A stretch of 64,000 bases of DNA from Schizophyllum amplum (Eukaryota > Basidiomycota > Agaricomycetes > Agaricales > Schizophyllaceae). The position numbers and the translations under genes were made by a program. Within the stretch, counting starts at the first letter, position 1, and every line of letters starts with the position of its first letter. The stretch covers positions 62,001 to 126,000 of the forward strand of contig VDMD01000023.1 in NCBI GenBank assembly GCA_007026445.1, given 5' to 3'. Under the pieces are notes generated by a model. It did no database searches, had not been told where the DNA came from, and saw only the letters and a program-made list of their open reading frames with translations. Shown here in pieces: positions 1 to 9,397 of the stretch.

Positions 1-229
1 ATATTCATACAGACACTGATGTATTCCGCTTGAGATAGATGTCGTATACCGTGCCTTCAGCGAGTCCAGCATCGACCTAGCGTCACAACTGCAGGATGAT
101 AGCAATGGCATGTATTTCATGGGCGACATGAGACATAGAGCATGGGCCGTGGCGAAAAGCGATGGATGCGAGAGCGAGCAAGGGAATGCGTATAAGCACA
201 ACTAGGGATACAACATCGCAAGGGAACCT

Positions 230-680
230 TTAGTTCTTTTTGCGGAAAGAGCAGCCTGCACGCGACCAATATGTCAGCCAGCCATCGCACGATCGAACGC
301 AGCGAGCAAACGCACCCTCCGTTAGCCTCGCCTTACCACCTGTCGGCTGGCAGAGGACGCTGGCGCAGGAGCCGCACAGGACGACGGTTTGCGCGTGCGA
401 GAAGACGGTGGTGATCGCAAAGCAGCCTAAAGATCGGACGTTTACCGTCAGCACTCTTCAGCAACACGAACAAGCAGAGCTTCAACGCACCAGGGCACTT
501 GACGTCCATGAAGTAGGAGTTGGGGGAGGGCACAAGACGCTTGAGCTTGTGCTTGCGCTTCTCCTGCTCGGCGGAGGGGTTGAGGAGGTCGACAGCGAGC
601 GTCTATATTGGCGGGGAGGACGATATCGTAAGCATCGTCCGTGCGATCGCGCCGTAGCGCAGACGGGCAGCACTGACCAT
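230..680 (-). CDS. RPS27: 40S ribosomal protein S27 (eS27)
   Basis: Small-subunit ribosomal protein eS27, a zinc-ribbon protein of the 40S particle. I can place four coding exons: 680-678, 602-491, 426-316 and 255-230, giving 83 residues, the normal family length. The first coding exon is the ATG alone, followed by a GTCAGT donor; the second opens with [10 protein letters not shown]. The family blocks [33 protein letters not shown] and [12 protein letters not shown] follow in order. The zinc-binding cysteines are the CPGC pair and the later C-x2-C pair. The protein ends CSFRKKN. The start is well fixed because the only in-frame route to the conserved N-terminus is through the ATG-only exon. 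Identification is certain from these blocks; the ATG-only exon is inferred from splice consensus. Confidence 0.96.
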
Positions 681-1773
681 GGTGGAAGTTTTGGTGGCTG
701 GACGGTGACGGCTGCCTTTTGCTGGGCGTAACGCTGATGAACGAGCGAGCGAGACCGCCTCAAGATGGGTTGTCGGCCGTGAGAAACCAAAAATTAGAGT
801 TCAAATATTGAAACTCCGATGGAGGCCAATGTGGCGTCGTCCCCTCGATCGCGTCTGACTCTTGACTTTTCTGTCGGGCAACTGACCAGCAACTGACGGC
901 GCTGAGCCGACGCTGAGTCGCGAAATGCGTAGACACGGAGGCCTTGGGAAGATCGCAAGGCCTGGGTTACGCTACGAAATGTGCACAGAACCATGCAGAG
1001 GGCGTTCTTCAGCGCCTTCAGCTTGCGTCTGAGGCCGGTTGGCGACTTTACGGGCAGAGTATTCGCGGGTCACTCCGGTACATCCTCGGGGTCACAGCGA
1101 TGCCGCCTTTCTAGCAAGGAAGGGGGCAGAACAGAAGCTGATGATGAGGGAGAGGTCATGACCATTGTGCAAGAAGATAGGTATTGATACAAGTAGTAGG
1201 AACCAGCAGACGTCGCATAACATCAAGCATGTATAGCGAAGGCATGTCCGCGCTATGGTTTGACCAAACCGTCAAGACCACATAGTGGCAACCCTCCGAG
1301 GAGGGCGGGTACGGCAGGTACAGGAATATAGCGCCGCGTCCGCACAGACGAACTCGACTCAACACCGGAGCGGAATCGAGCCATCCACGCGAACGCTTGT
1401 TCTCGTGAGCATCCCGAAGGACGCCTCGCTCCTCCGACCAGAATGCATAACGCCATCAGTTGAGCCCGGAGGCTGGCGCTTCTGACGGTCGAGAGGACAC
1501 TTGGGAGAAAAGAAAACGTGATCGCGACGAAATTTGAAGGGTGCAACAGTCGCACGGTCACATGATGAGTGAATAGGGGCATTACGCCAACCGATTTTGA
1601 ACGACCTGTTTGCTGGCGAGGATGCGCCGTGGTACTAAGCAGACGTGTATCAGTGAGTGCTCTATCATATATGATACGGAGAACGACAGTGGGGTAGTAT
1701 GTCTACCGTAAGTTAGAATTAGTCTAAACGTACTACAAGATCTATTCCAGCTAGTTCGCACCCTCCGTATCCC
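681..1773. other. Intergenic region, RPS27 promoter side and thioesterase 3' side
   Basis: About 1.1 kb between the RPS27 start and the thioesterase stop. It must hold the RPS27 promoter near 681-800 and the thioesterase 3' untranslated region near 1773. Open frames exist on both strands, but none has recognisable motifs or codon structure, and I see no RNA gene or repeat. Confidence 0.6.
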
Positions 1774-3056
1774 TTATAACTTGGCGGGGGGCGCGCGAAT
1801 ATCCGCGCGCACAACACCTTCCTGAGACGTGATTGCGACTAAGGTGCCATCCTTGGTGTACAGCTGTCCGTGCGCTACGCCGCGACCCGAGCCCGCGCGA
1901 GAGGCAGTCATCTGATGGTGAACGTTAGACGCTTCCTGCAAAGGTTTGAACTCGCGTAAGACATACAACGTAGAGCAACCAATCCCCGCAGTCGAAGGAA
2001 TCACTGTAGTAGTAGATGGAATGGTCGAGGGTCGACGACATGCCCAAGGCCTGCGCGCCGCTGGCGAGGGCGTAGCCTTTTAGCCCTAACGTTTGGGCGA
2101 CCGTGCCAATTCTGCATGAGAAGATGATCAGTGGTACAAATTGACGGGGAAGGGGCTCACGTACAGTCTCAGGTCAGACAGGTATCCCAAGATGCACTGT
2201 AGTATGAAGAAACACGGAATCAGCGACACGAACACCTGGTACCAGTGTCATTGCAAGCGCACCTTCTGGTACGGTGCTTCGTAGCTGGGTATATCCCGCG
2301 CTTGGAACCAATACGCGTACTGCGATGAGCCATCCTCGTTCACCCAACGATTCTTCGCCACCTTGATGGCTATCGGGCTCCGCGCGCGCTCCTGCCGCCC
2401 ATCAGTTCATGCGCGCTAGAAGTGATGCGTACGGGCTCACCACTGCGAGATCCCCCATATACGCCCGCGTCTTCGGGTTCAGCGCTGGGTCGTTCACGGC
2501 CTGCCGGTAGCGGTCCTCCTCGAGCATGCACGCCTCGGGCGGGGGAACGTTCGGCATGACCCACTGGTATTGCGGCTGCCATGGCTCGGGCTTCTGGAAC
2601 GAGCACATCATGACGAAGATGATGTGGCCCTTCTGGGCGGCCTTCACGACGCGGGTAACATACGAGCGGCCTTGTCTGACGCGCTCGACGGTGTATAGGA
2701 TGGGGGTGGCGGGAGATGCGCTGGTGAGGAAGTAGCACTGTGAGATGAAGGGGAGTAAGTAAGATATGAGTATTCAAATGTGCTAGGGGGGTCACTCAAC
2801 GTGAAGGGAATGGAGGCCGAAGGCAGCGTCGACAGACTTGGTCGCGGACACGAGCGCCTGCGAGATGACCTGACTGCTACAGGTGAGCTTGCCATCAGAT
2901 GGAGTAGAGGAGGGCGCACCCGCCAAAGACACCGCGCGCGTACGCCGGTACCCAGAGAGACTTGGAGCGGAAGATGTTCACGTCCAGCTCCTCCACCTCA
3001 AGCGCAGTGGAGATGAGTTCATGTTCGACTTCCTTGAGCGGTGCTTCAGCCGTCAT
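1774..3056 (-). CDS. Peroxisomal acyl-CoA thioesterase (TesB/ACOT8 type)
   Basis: Acyl-CoA thioesterase II family enzyme, which hydrolyses acyl-CoA to free fatty acid and CoA; the eukaryotic members act in peroxisomal fatty-acid metabolism. The start ATG at 3056 opens with MTAEAPLKEVEHEL. The next blocks are the double-hotdog landmarks FRSKSLWVPAYARGVFGG, then (after an intron) QVISQALVSATKSVD and GLHSLH. Later exons read YTVERVRQGRSYVTR, VVKAAQKGHIIFVMMCSFQ and a long C-terminal hotdog ending IRAPPAKL. The last three residues, AKL, fit a type 1 peroxisomal targeting signal ([SAC]-[KRH]-[LM]). The gene has about six exons. Its 5' end faces the tail of the SPF27 gene, so it has its own promoter in 3057-3641. 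Family assignment is strong; substrate chain length cannot be read from the sequence. Confidence 0.9.
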
Positions 3057-3641
3057 TATACCAATCCGAGGTGTAGCGGGGTGCGCTGGGATAGAAACTT
3101 GTTGAGAGGGGGACAGGGGACAGAGATGTGCGGGTACGGGTACAAGAGCATTTGTGCACGCGAGACTCGGCTATCGGCGGCGGTTGTCCGGTAAACCGTG
3201 AACGCCGCGGACATGGCAACTTCCGCGGCAGATGTGGCATGTGATTATTATGGTGGGCACGCGGGACCCACAACTCCAAACAGACGTGAACAGTTGAGAT
3301 ACTTGAACGCTTCAGCCACCGAATATCACGATAGGTGCTGCTGAACGAGCATTCAGGTGGCTTCACCCAAATCTGGTTGCTCCTTACCAGATGAGACGAC
3401 CAATGTTGGTCTTCAACCGGCTCACGTCCAGAGCACCGTAACAGTAAACGACAGCAGAGAGCGCCACTTTTCCGGCTTTTCTCGGACGGCTTTCCTTAGT
3501 TCAATACGGTGTCATAATCAGCAACGATGACGAGACGACAGCCAACATAGTAGGGCGGTCGACCATTGTATTCGCGAAGACGTACATATCGTACTGATGA
3601 CCCAAAACCTGCTGCAAAACATCGTAGAAGTGCACAGCTAA
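3057..3641. other. Intergenic region upstream of the thioesterase
   Basis: About 585 bp containing the promoter of the thioesterase gene (start codon at 3056) and the 3' end of the SPF27 gene (stop codon at 3642-3644). No further gene, repeat or RNA is visible. Confidence 0.6.
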
Positions 3642-4446
3642 CTATGCACCACTAAGCTCGACCTCCCGTGTTGTCAGCCGTTCCAATTCCGCCTCAAGAG
3701 CAACATTTGCCATCTCGATTTGCAGAACGCTGGATATCAACTCGACGTAGCGGTGTTCCAAGGACGTGATCTGTTCCCCGACCTTTGTCTTACAAAGATG
3801 TGTGAGCCTAATGGATATAAAAGCCTAGCCGAACAAACATACCTGCATGTTCTTCCGCTCCCGATTGACGCTGGTTATTTGTTCCTTCAACTCCTCAAGC
3901 GCCTGCTCGGCGTTCTTTGCGGTGGACTCGAGGAGGTAGTTCTGTATCCGCCAAGCGTTTGGGCCGTAAGTTTGTAATAGTGTGGTGTTGGTTTGCCTGC
4001 GCGATCGTGGTTAGGCAATTGCACTGAGGGGGAGTATATCGACAAACCGTGTTCGCTGGTGCTCCAGCTGGGCGTGTGCATTGTCGAGCGCCTTTTTCCA
4101 GTCTTCATCAGTGGCAGGCATCGACGTTGGCGCGGGCAGTTGGTAGCGGAGGGTGTCGAGGGAGGGAAATGGTTTGTGTGATTCTACGCGCGTTAATTCG
4201 GCTTTCAAAAGGGGTTGGCTCTACTACATCTTCAGTATACATTCAGCATTAAACGTTACTGATACGCACTTTGAACAGCTCGAACTCTGGAGGCACTTTA
4301 GGGTGTATGATATCCCTTCGTCCCATCTCTTTCGCTATTTCGGAGTCGACCTTGTCCCGCAGTTCTGGCAAGGTCTCCAGATCCTTGTCGAAGTAGGGCA
4401 GCGAGTCAAATATCTCATACGCATAGGGAGTCGCAAAGTCCGACAT
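3642..4446 (-). CDS. Pre-mRNA-splicing factor SPF27 (BCAS2/Cwf7 family)
   Basis: Subunit of the Prp19-associated (NTC) complex that activates the spliceosome in the nucleus. The start ATG at 4446 begins MSDFATPYAYEIFDSLPYFD, with the family-typical LPY(I/F)D element and ELRDKVDSEIAKEM. The second exon reads ALTRVESHKPFPSLDTLRYQ and DEDWKKALDNAHAQLEHQRTR. The remaining exons form a predicted coiled coil: LLESTAKNAEQALEELKEQI, then EQITSLEHRYVELISSVLQI and EMANVALEAELERL, and the frame ends VELSGA. About 200-220 residues fits the family. The gene is divergent from Mtc1; the two start codons are only 91 bp apart, so the promoter is shared or overlapping. The small exons in the last third are less certain than the first two. 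Confidence 0.9.
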
Positions 4447-4537
4447 TTTGGAGGTAGCGTCGCGTGCAGGTGAGCGTCAGGAGCAAGTGGGGAACAACGC
4501 GACACAGCCACATCACACGCTTCTTGACCAGAACGCG

Positions 4538-6063
4538 ATGACGACCAAGTCCAAGTCCAAGCAGGAGGAGGCCCTCCAGTTCCTCGACGACCTCGACAAC
4601 ATCGCGCCCCCGCCGCCGGAAACCTCCAGCGGTGCCAGCGCTCCCCCTGCCCCGGCGACGGGCGCCAAGCCCGGCGAAGGGGAGGCCGAGTTCCTCGCCT
4701 TCATCGACGAGATCACCCAGAAGAGCGCAGAGCCGGTAGCACCGGTCAAGACGCGCAGTCCAGCCGCCACGCTCTCCAGGAGTGGGACTCCCACCGTGCG
4801 CAAGAGCACAGAGCGTCTCAAGCTCAGCTCGCAGGGCCGCGCTACGCCCCCCGCTCCCGCAGCAGCTGAGAAGGCGGCGGCTGCGTCTGAGACCGCAGCT
4901 GCAGCCGCTGGGGCTGGGGGATCTGGTGGCTGGGGCTGGAGTGCTTGGAACTCTGGCGCTGTCTGGAATGCGCTGCAGCAGGCACGCGACGTCGTGGAGG
5001 AACAGGCCAAGAACCTGCCCAAGAACGAACAGGCTCGCAAGTGGGGAGAGGGTGTCCTCGAGTATGCCAAGAAGGCAGATCTTCCGGTGGATATCAACAA
5101 GCTGGGTTTGTTCGTCCTCATATGTCGACAACGCGCCAGCTAAACCGCACGCAGGCGCTGATTTCAAGCGCGTTGGGCTCTCTACGCTCACCGATCTTCT
5201 CAATGTCGTCGCCCCGCCCATCGCTGAGCACGAAGTGATTCGCGTTTGGCTGAGCCACGATCTCAAAGGCTACGATGGCATACAAAGTCTGGTTTACCGC
5301 GCTCTCGCCAGGGTGAGGACCATGATGTTGATTCGGCCCAGACCGAAGCTTACACCACCGTAGATACTCGAACAAGTCGAAGGTGGCGAGCTTATCGTCA
5401 ACAGCGGGAAAGAAATACGGCCGAAAGACCCAACGCCTGGTGAAGAAGACTTGCGGGATCTCGCGCTGGTCGATGGCTATGAGGCTGCTCTGAAGTTGTC
5501 GCAGGTAGGTCCTCTCCTCGTGAGACCCCCTGTCACAGACATTCTCACGAATTCAGGCAAACTTGGAAGAACTAGTGAAGCTATCGGACCCCGCATCTTC
5601 TCAGCCCGCGACGCAGTCTGGCGTAACTATTCCAACCACCTATTCCGACGTATACCTGCGTGTTCAGGCCTACACAACAACCCGCCATCTGCCGACTCAG
5701 ATCATAGCGTCCTCGTCTCAGGCGACGCCCTCCGCACCAGCCATTCACCAAGACGTTCACTTCCTGCTCCACCTCACGGACCCCAGCCACTCGCTCACGC
5801 ACACCACTGTCACGCAAGCCGTACCCTTGGACTGGATCGACCTCTGGAACGGGAATGCCGACAAGTACGACTGGGTGGAGGATCTCATGGCTGAGGCGCT
5901 ACGCATTGGCGTTGAGGTGCTTGGTCAGGGATATGTCGTTCAGCGCATGGGCTGGGCCGAGGATAACAAGGGCGTGGCAGCTCTCGATGAGGGTCATGCT
6001 CAGCGTGTGCCGAGCGAATCGTCAGAGGACGCCGTGAAGGTGGACAGGGAAGAAGCTGCGTAA
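4538..6063 (+). CDS. Maintenance of telomere capping protein 1 family (Mtc1, DUF5427)
   Basis: Homologue of yeast Mtc1, a cytoplasmic/vesicle-associated protein named for a genetic effect on telomere capping; its biochemical role is not established. I chose the ATG at 4538 (MTTKSKSKQEEALQFLDDLD), not an upstream in-frame codon at 4448, because the family starts with this acidic motif. Then come a Pro/Ala/Ser-rich linker, a Gly/Trp-rich segment (GGWGWSAWNSGAVW) and the helix ARDVVEEQAKNLPKNEQARK. After an intron of about 49 nt the globular half begins, with VGLSTLTDLLNVVAPPI, HEVIRVWLSHDLKGYDGI and, further on, HQDVHFLLHLTDPSHSLTH and VPLDWIDLWNG. The stop is at 6061-6063. No frameshift is apparent. 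It is divergent from SPF27. Confidence 0.88.
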
Positions 6064-6620
6064 GTCTAGTCTATCATCACACATACCCATGCTACCTGTG
6101 GAATATATGTATCATAACTCTCTGTATAACTCTATGTCTATCGAGCAGACCGACGCTTTCGGCTAGTGTTTTCTAGCAGGACAGAACGCACCACTGTTGC
6201 ACGTTAATGCTGACGCGTGTGTGTGAGTGCGAGGCCTGTCCGTTACTTGAGGTACTCGCTGGTGCTGTCAGATTCGTTTGTGGGAAAGACAGTGGTCGGG
6301 GTGCATTGTGCAATGATTGTTGGTAAAAGGGGTACGAACGGGAGTTCAGTAAACGTCCCGATGAGCTTGACTCTTAAGCAACGGGAAGGAGAAGTCGAAA
6401 TCAACAATGCGCGCCAGAGCTCACCATAATCCTGCAGCGCAATTGTCTCACTTCGACGCTCGATATCGATTACGTAGGCACTCGCTATATTCTTTCCAGA
6501 TGGTATATTACAAAAGCAGAAGCCCGCCCATTGTCCGAGTCGCAATAAGTTATACTACATGTGTGGCGAGAGCACCGGCGTTAGGCCGTTCACGATACGA
6601 CTCCGAGAGGTGTTGGTCAT
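6064..6620. other. Convergent intergenic region between Mtc1 and COX subunit VIIc
   Basis: About 557 bp between two convergent stop codons. It holds the 3' untranslated regions of both genes. I find no further coding signal or RNA gene. Confidence 0.6.
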
Positions 6621-6986
6621 TTATCCGGAAGAGTTCTTCAAGCCACCGGGCTTGTACCTTTGGGAAGGAGAGTCAGCACCGTCCAGTAAAGAGGTAAGAA
6701 GGGGAGGCTTACCATGTCCAAGCCCAGGCAATGGAGGGAAGGCCAACGAATCCGAGGCCGAGGAATGATACGAGCGTAAGCGCGAAGGCCTTCGGGTTCT
6801 TGAAGGAGAACGGAACAGCCCGCTAGAAGCCATTGTCAGTTGCCAGAAAAGCTAGTCATGCGTCTGTAGACTCACCAAGCTTTGCTCGTTGTAGGTGGGC
6901 CCAGTTGGGTGGCCACCCATGAGAGTACGGCGCTGAATAGCAGCGAAGGCGGGGCGCATGGCCTGGCGAGACATTTGAGGGATCAT
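6621..6986 (-). CDS. Cytochrome c oxidase subunit VIIc family (yeast Cox8 type)
   Basis: Small nuclear-encoded subunit of respiratory complex IV in the mitochondrial inner membrane. Three exons give about 85 residues. The ATG at 6986 starts a basic, hydroxylated presequence (MIPQMSRQAMRPAFAAIQRR) with a plausible cleavage near RRTLMGG. Exon 2 is the mature part: FSFKNPKAFALTLVSFLGLG, one transmembrane helix ending PSIAWAWTW. That exon can be read to an in-frame TAA. However, the bases there are a good GTAAGC donor, and splicing to a downstream AAAG acceptor adds YKPGGLKNSSG, matching the conserved family tail. I therefore place the stop at 6621-6623. The short third exon is easy to miss. Confidence 0.88.
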
Positions 6987-7705
6987 GATGATGTGTAGAA
7001 GATGTGTGTTAGAGAGGACTCTGAATGAGGTGTGCGGCTGAGAGCTCGGGATGAGGATAGCGGGGAACAGAGGTAAGCTTTTATATGTTCTACTTCCCCA
7101 TGTTGGTCTGGAACGGGAAGAGCGCCTAGCCAGAGTCTCTGGATGATTGAACGGGAGGGGCCGCGGAGTGTTTTTGTAAAACATCTGCGGCCATGGTCTA
7201 GCTTGCAGGCTGGACGGGTCTATCCTATCGTTTGCCCCGCATTTCATTCATGGGACCCTCGGCGACGTCAGGAGGGCGGCGAAAAGCGCTGAGGGGCTTG
7301 TACCGAGATATCTGTCAGAGCCAGAGCAGCGAAGTTCTTGTGACCGAGCAGAGAGCAGGAAAAGGTCAGACGTCTGGAACGATCTGGACCGCAAAGTCAC
7401 TTGAGTGTATACGCCTCAGAGTCACCCACAGGAGGCAGAGAAACTCCATGTCAGTCCTAAAAGAGGCCCCAAGCGCAATGGTCAGGTGTGAGTGGCCTTG
7501 AGGAGAGCAATTGGGGCGTGGTCACTGGTCAACTGGCGATGACATTGAGCACATGGCAGTTTGTCAATCTGAATATTCGGAGATTGCCGTGCACGCACAT
7601 CATGCGGCACATGTGGAGTTTCCCGATGAGGCAGCTCTTGTTCTGCTGCCGCTATCACCTAGTTCTGGTCAAGTCCTGGCGCATCTTTGCATCTGACCGG
7701 TAGAT
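6987..7705. other. Divergent intergenic region, COX VIIc / 2OG oxygenase
   Basis: About 719 bp between two start codons that point away from each other, so it carries both promoters. Frames of up to about 90 codons occur but have no family motif. No RNA gene seen. Confidence 0.55.
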
Positions 7706-9246
7706 ATGGTAAGTGACTGCGTCTGCTTTGCCAGCCCATATACTTAGTCTCTCAGGCTGCGCCTTCGCGAACACCAGAGGGAGCGGTGGTCATATCCTAC
7801 AATGATCTCGTTTCCTCGCCACTGTCATTGACTCAGGCTATCGGTGCGCTAACTCGCAGCCTCACTCGTTTTCGTCTTGATCAACTCAAAACAGAGGAGG
7901 CATTCGGCTCGGATCCCAAATCCTTAGGGCTTATCGTCGTTCGAGGGCTTCCGCATGAATATACCAAGAAACGCGAACGGCTTCTTAAGCTCGCCTATAA
8001 ATTCGCTCAGCTCGATGATGCGCAAAGAGAGAGATACTCTGATCCATCCAGCTGCTACAGGTGAGCTGACTTCATACCTTTAGCTCAATCCTTACGTGGG
8101 CTGAGCTTGTTGGCAGCTTCGGATGGTCGCATGGCAAGGTAGACGGCCGTTAGCAATTTAATGATCCTCTGTGCTAAGATATTTGCAGGAAATTATGAAT
8201 GGCAAACCAGGTATGACCGGCGGCTCTATATTACCGTAGTTGTGAATGACCTTCTGTCACCAGACCTTCTCAAGGGCTCCTATTATGCGAACCCAGTCAT
8301 CGACACGCCCGATGTCTCCGATGAGGACAGAAAGGCCTATCCCGAATATCACGGTAAAAATATATGTGAGGACCACTCGCAAACTTCTTCAGCAAATCAT
8401 ATTGATCGTCTGGCATAGGGCCTGCGGCTGACGAGAAGGGAGTCGAGGGTTTCGAGGATGCCTTCAAAGATCTTGGCAGGTGTGTATGCTTCAAATAGCT
8501 CGTTCGTCTGATTTAGCAGGCTCATGTCTTCTCAGATTCATATTCAAAGTCGGGTGCGAGCTAGCCGCCGCGTGCCAACCCTTTGGTGAGTCGCCTAACA
8601 TTAACTTGACTTATGCAGGCTCACTGTTATAAGCGCTGGCGCATTTAAATAGCTCCGATATGTCGCTCCCGAAGCTCATCAGCACCTCGCAAACAACGAA
8701 GGCACGACTGCTGCATTACTTTCCCCCTTCTCCCGATGCCGCCCCGGCGGAGGATGAGGCTATCGATAGTTACTGCGGCATGCACCTGGACCACTCGCTT
8801 CTGACTGGTCTATGCTCGGTCAGTCTATTCTCGACACCAGTAAAATCATGACGCGGGACTTACACTTACACCACCTCCAGGCGATGTACCTGGCGAAGGA
8901 CCCTGCCACCGGTGAAGCCACGGTAACCTCTTCGCCATCTCCCGAGTCTGGTCTGTATATCCGTACTCGTGGCGGGGATCTGACCAAGGTGGCTATACCA
9001 TCGGACTGCTTGGCCTTTCAGACTGGAGAAGCTCTGGAGTTAGCGACAGGCAAGAAGTTGCGTGCCACCCCACATTGCGTACGCGTCGGGCAGGTCATCT
9101 CATCCGCCGATGCGCCGAAGGTCTCGCGGGAAACGTTTGCCCTCTTCATGCAGCCCAACGTCAATGAGCAGCTTTCCCCCACGCAGAACTTCGGACAGTT
9201 CAGCAAGGCAGTATTCAGCGAGCATTACGAGGGCGCGACGATGTGA
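7706..9246 (+). CDS. 2-oxoglutarate/Fe(II)-dependent oxygenase, conserved and uncharacterised
   Basis: Member of the isopenicillin-N-synthase-like 2OG-Fe(II) dioxygenases; substrate unknown. The first coding exon is only ATG (7706-7708), followed by a GTAAGT donor; exon 2 starts at 7756 with AAPSRTPEGAVVISYNDL. The N-terminal half has GLIVVRGLPHEYTKKRERLL. Small exons then give FGWSHGKEIMNGKPDLLKGS and YYANPVIDTP. The catalytic jelly roll has HLDHSLLTGL (iron ligands H-x-D), then LRATPHCVRV supplying the distal histidine, with SRETFALFMQP following as the likely 2OG-binding arginine. The stop is at 9244-9246, 151 bp before the convergent sterol glucosyltransferase stop. I recognise the overall layout as one shared by fungi and plants. 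No neighbour suggests a pathway. It could be a biosynthetic or a nucleic-acid/protein-modifying enzyme. Confidence 0.85.
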
Positions 9247-9397
9247 ACGGGCGACTTTAGGAGGGTATACAGCTCATTATAACATTACTCTATGTGCAAA
9301 GTCTAGATATAGATAGTCGTGAAGGGAGTAGTGTACATATACAGACAAATGGGATAAACAAGAAAGTGTAGAGCTACAATCAGGACATGGCAATGAA

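Noticed and set aside
4415..5266. Long open frame (about 280 codons) on the minus strand opposite Mtc1
   Set aside because: It mirrors the GC-biased third positions of the real Mtc1 exon, has no family motif and translates to low-complexity Leu/Gly/Arg sequence.
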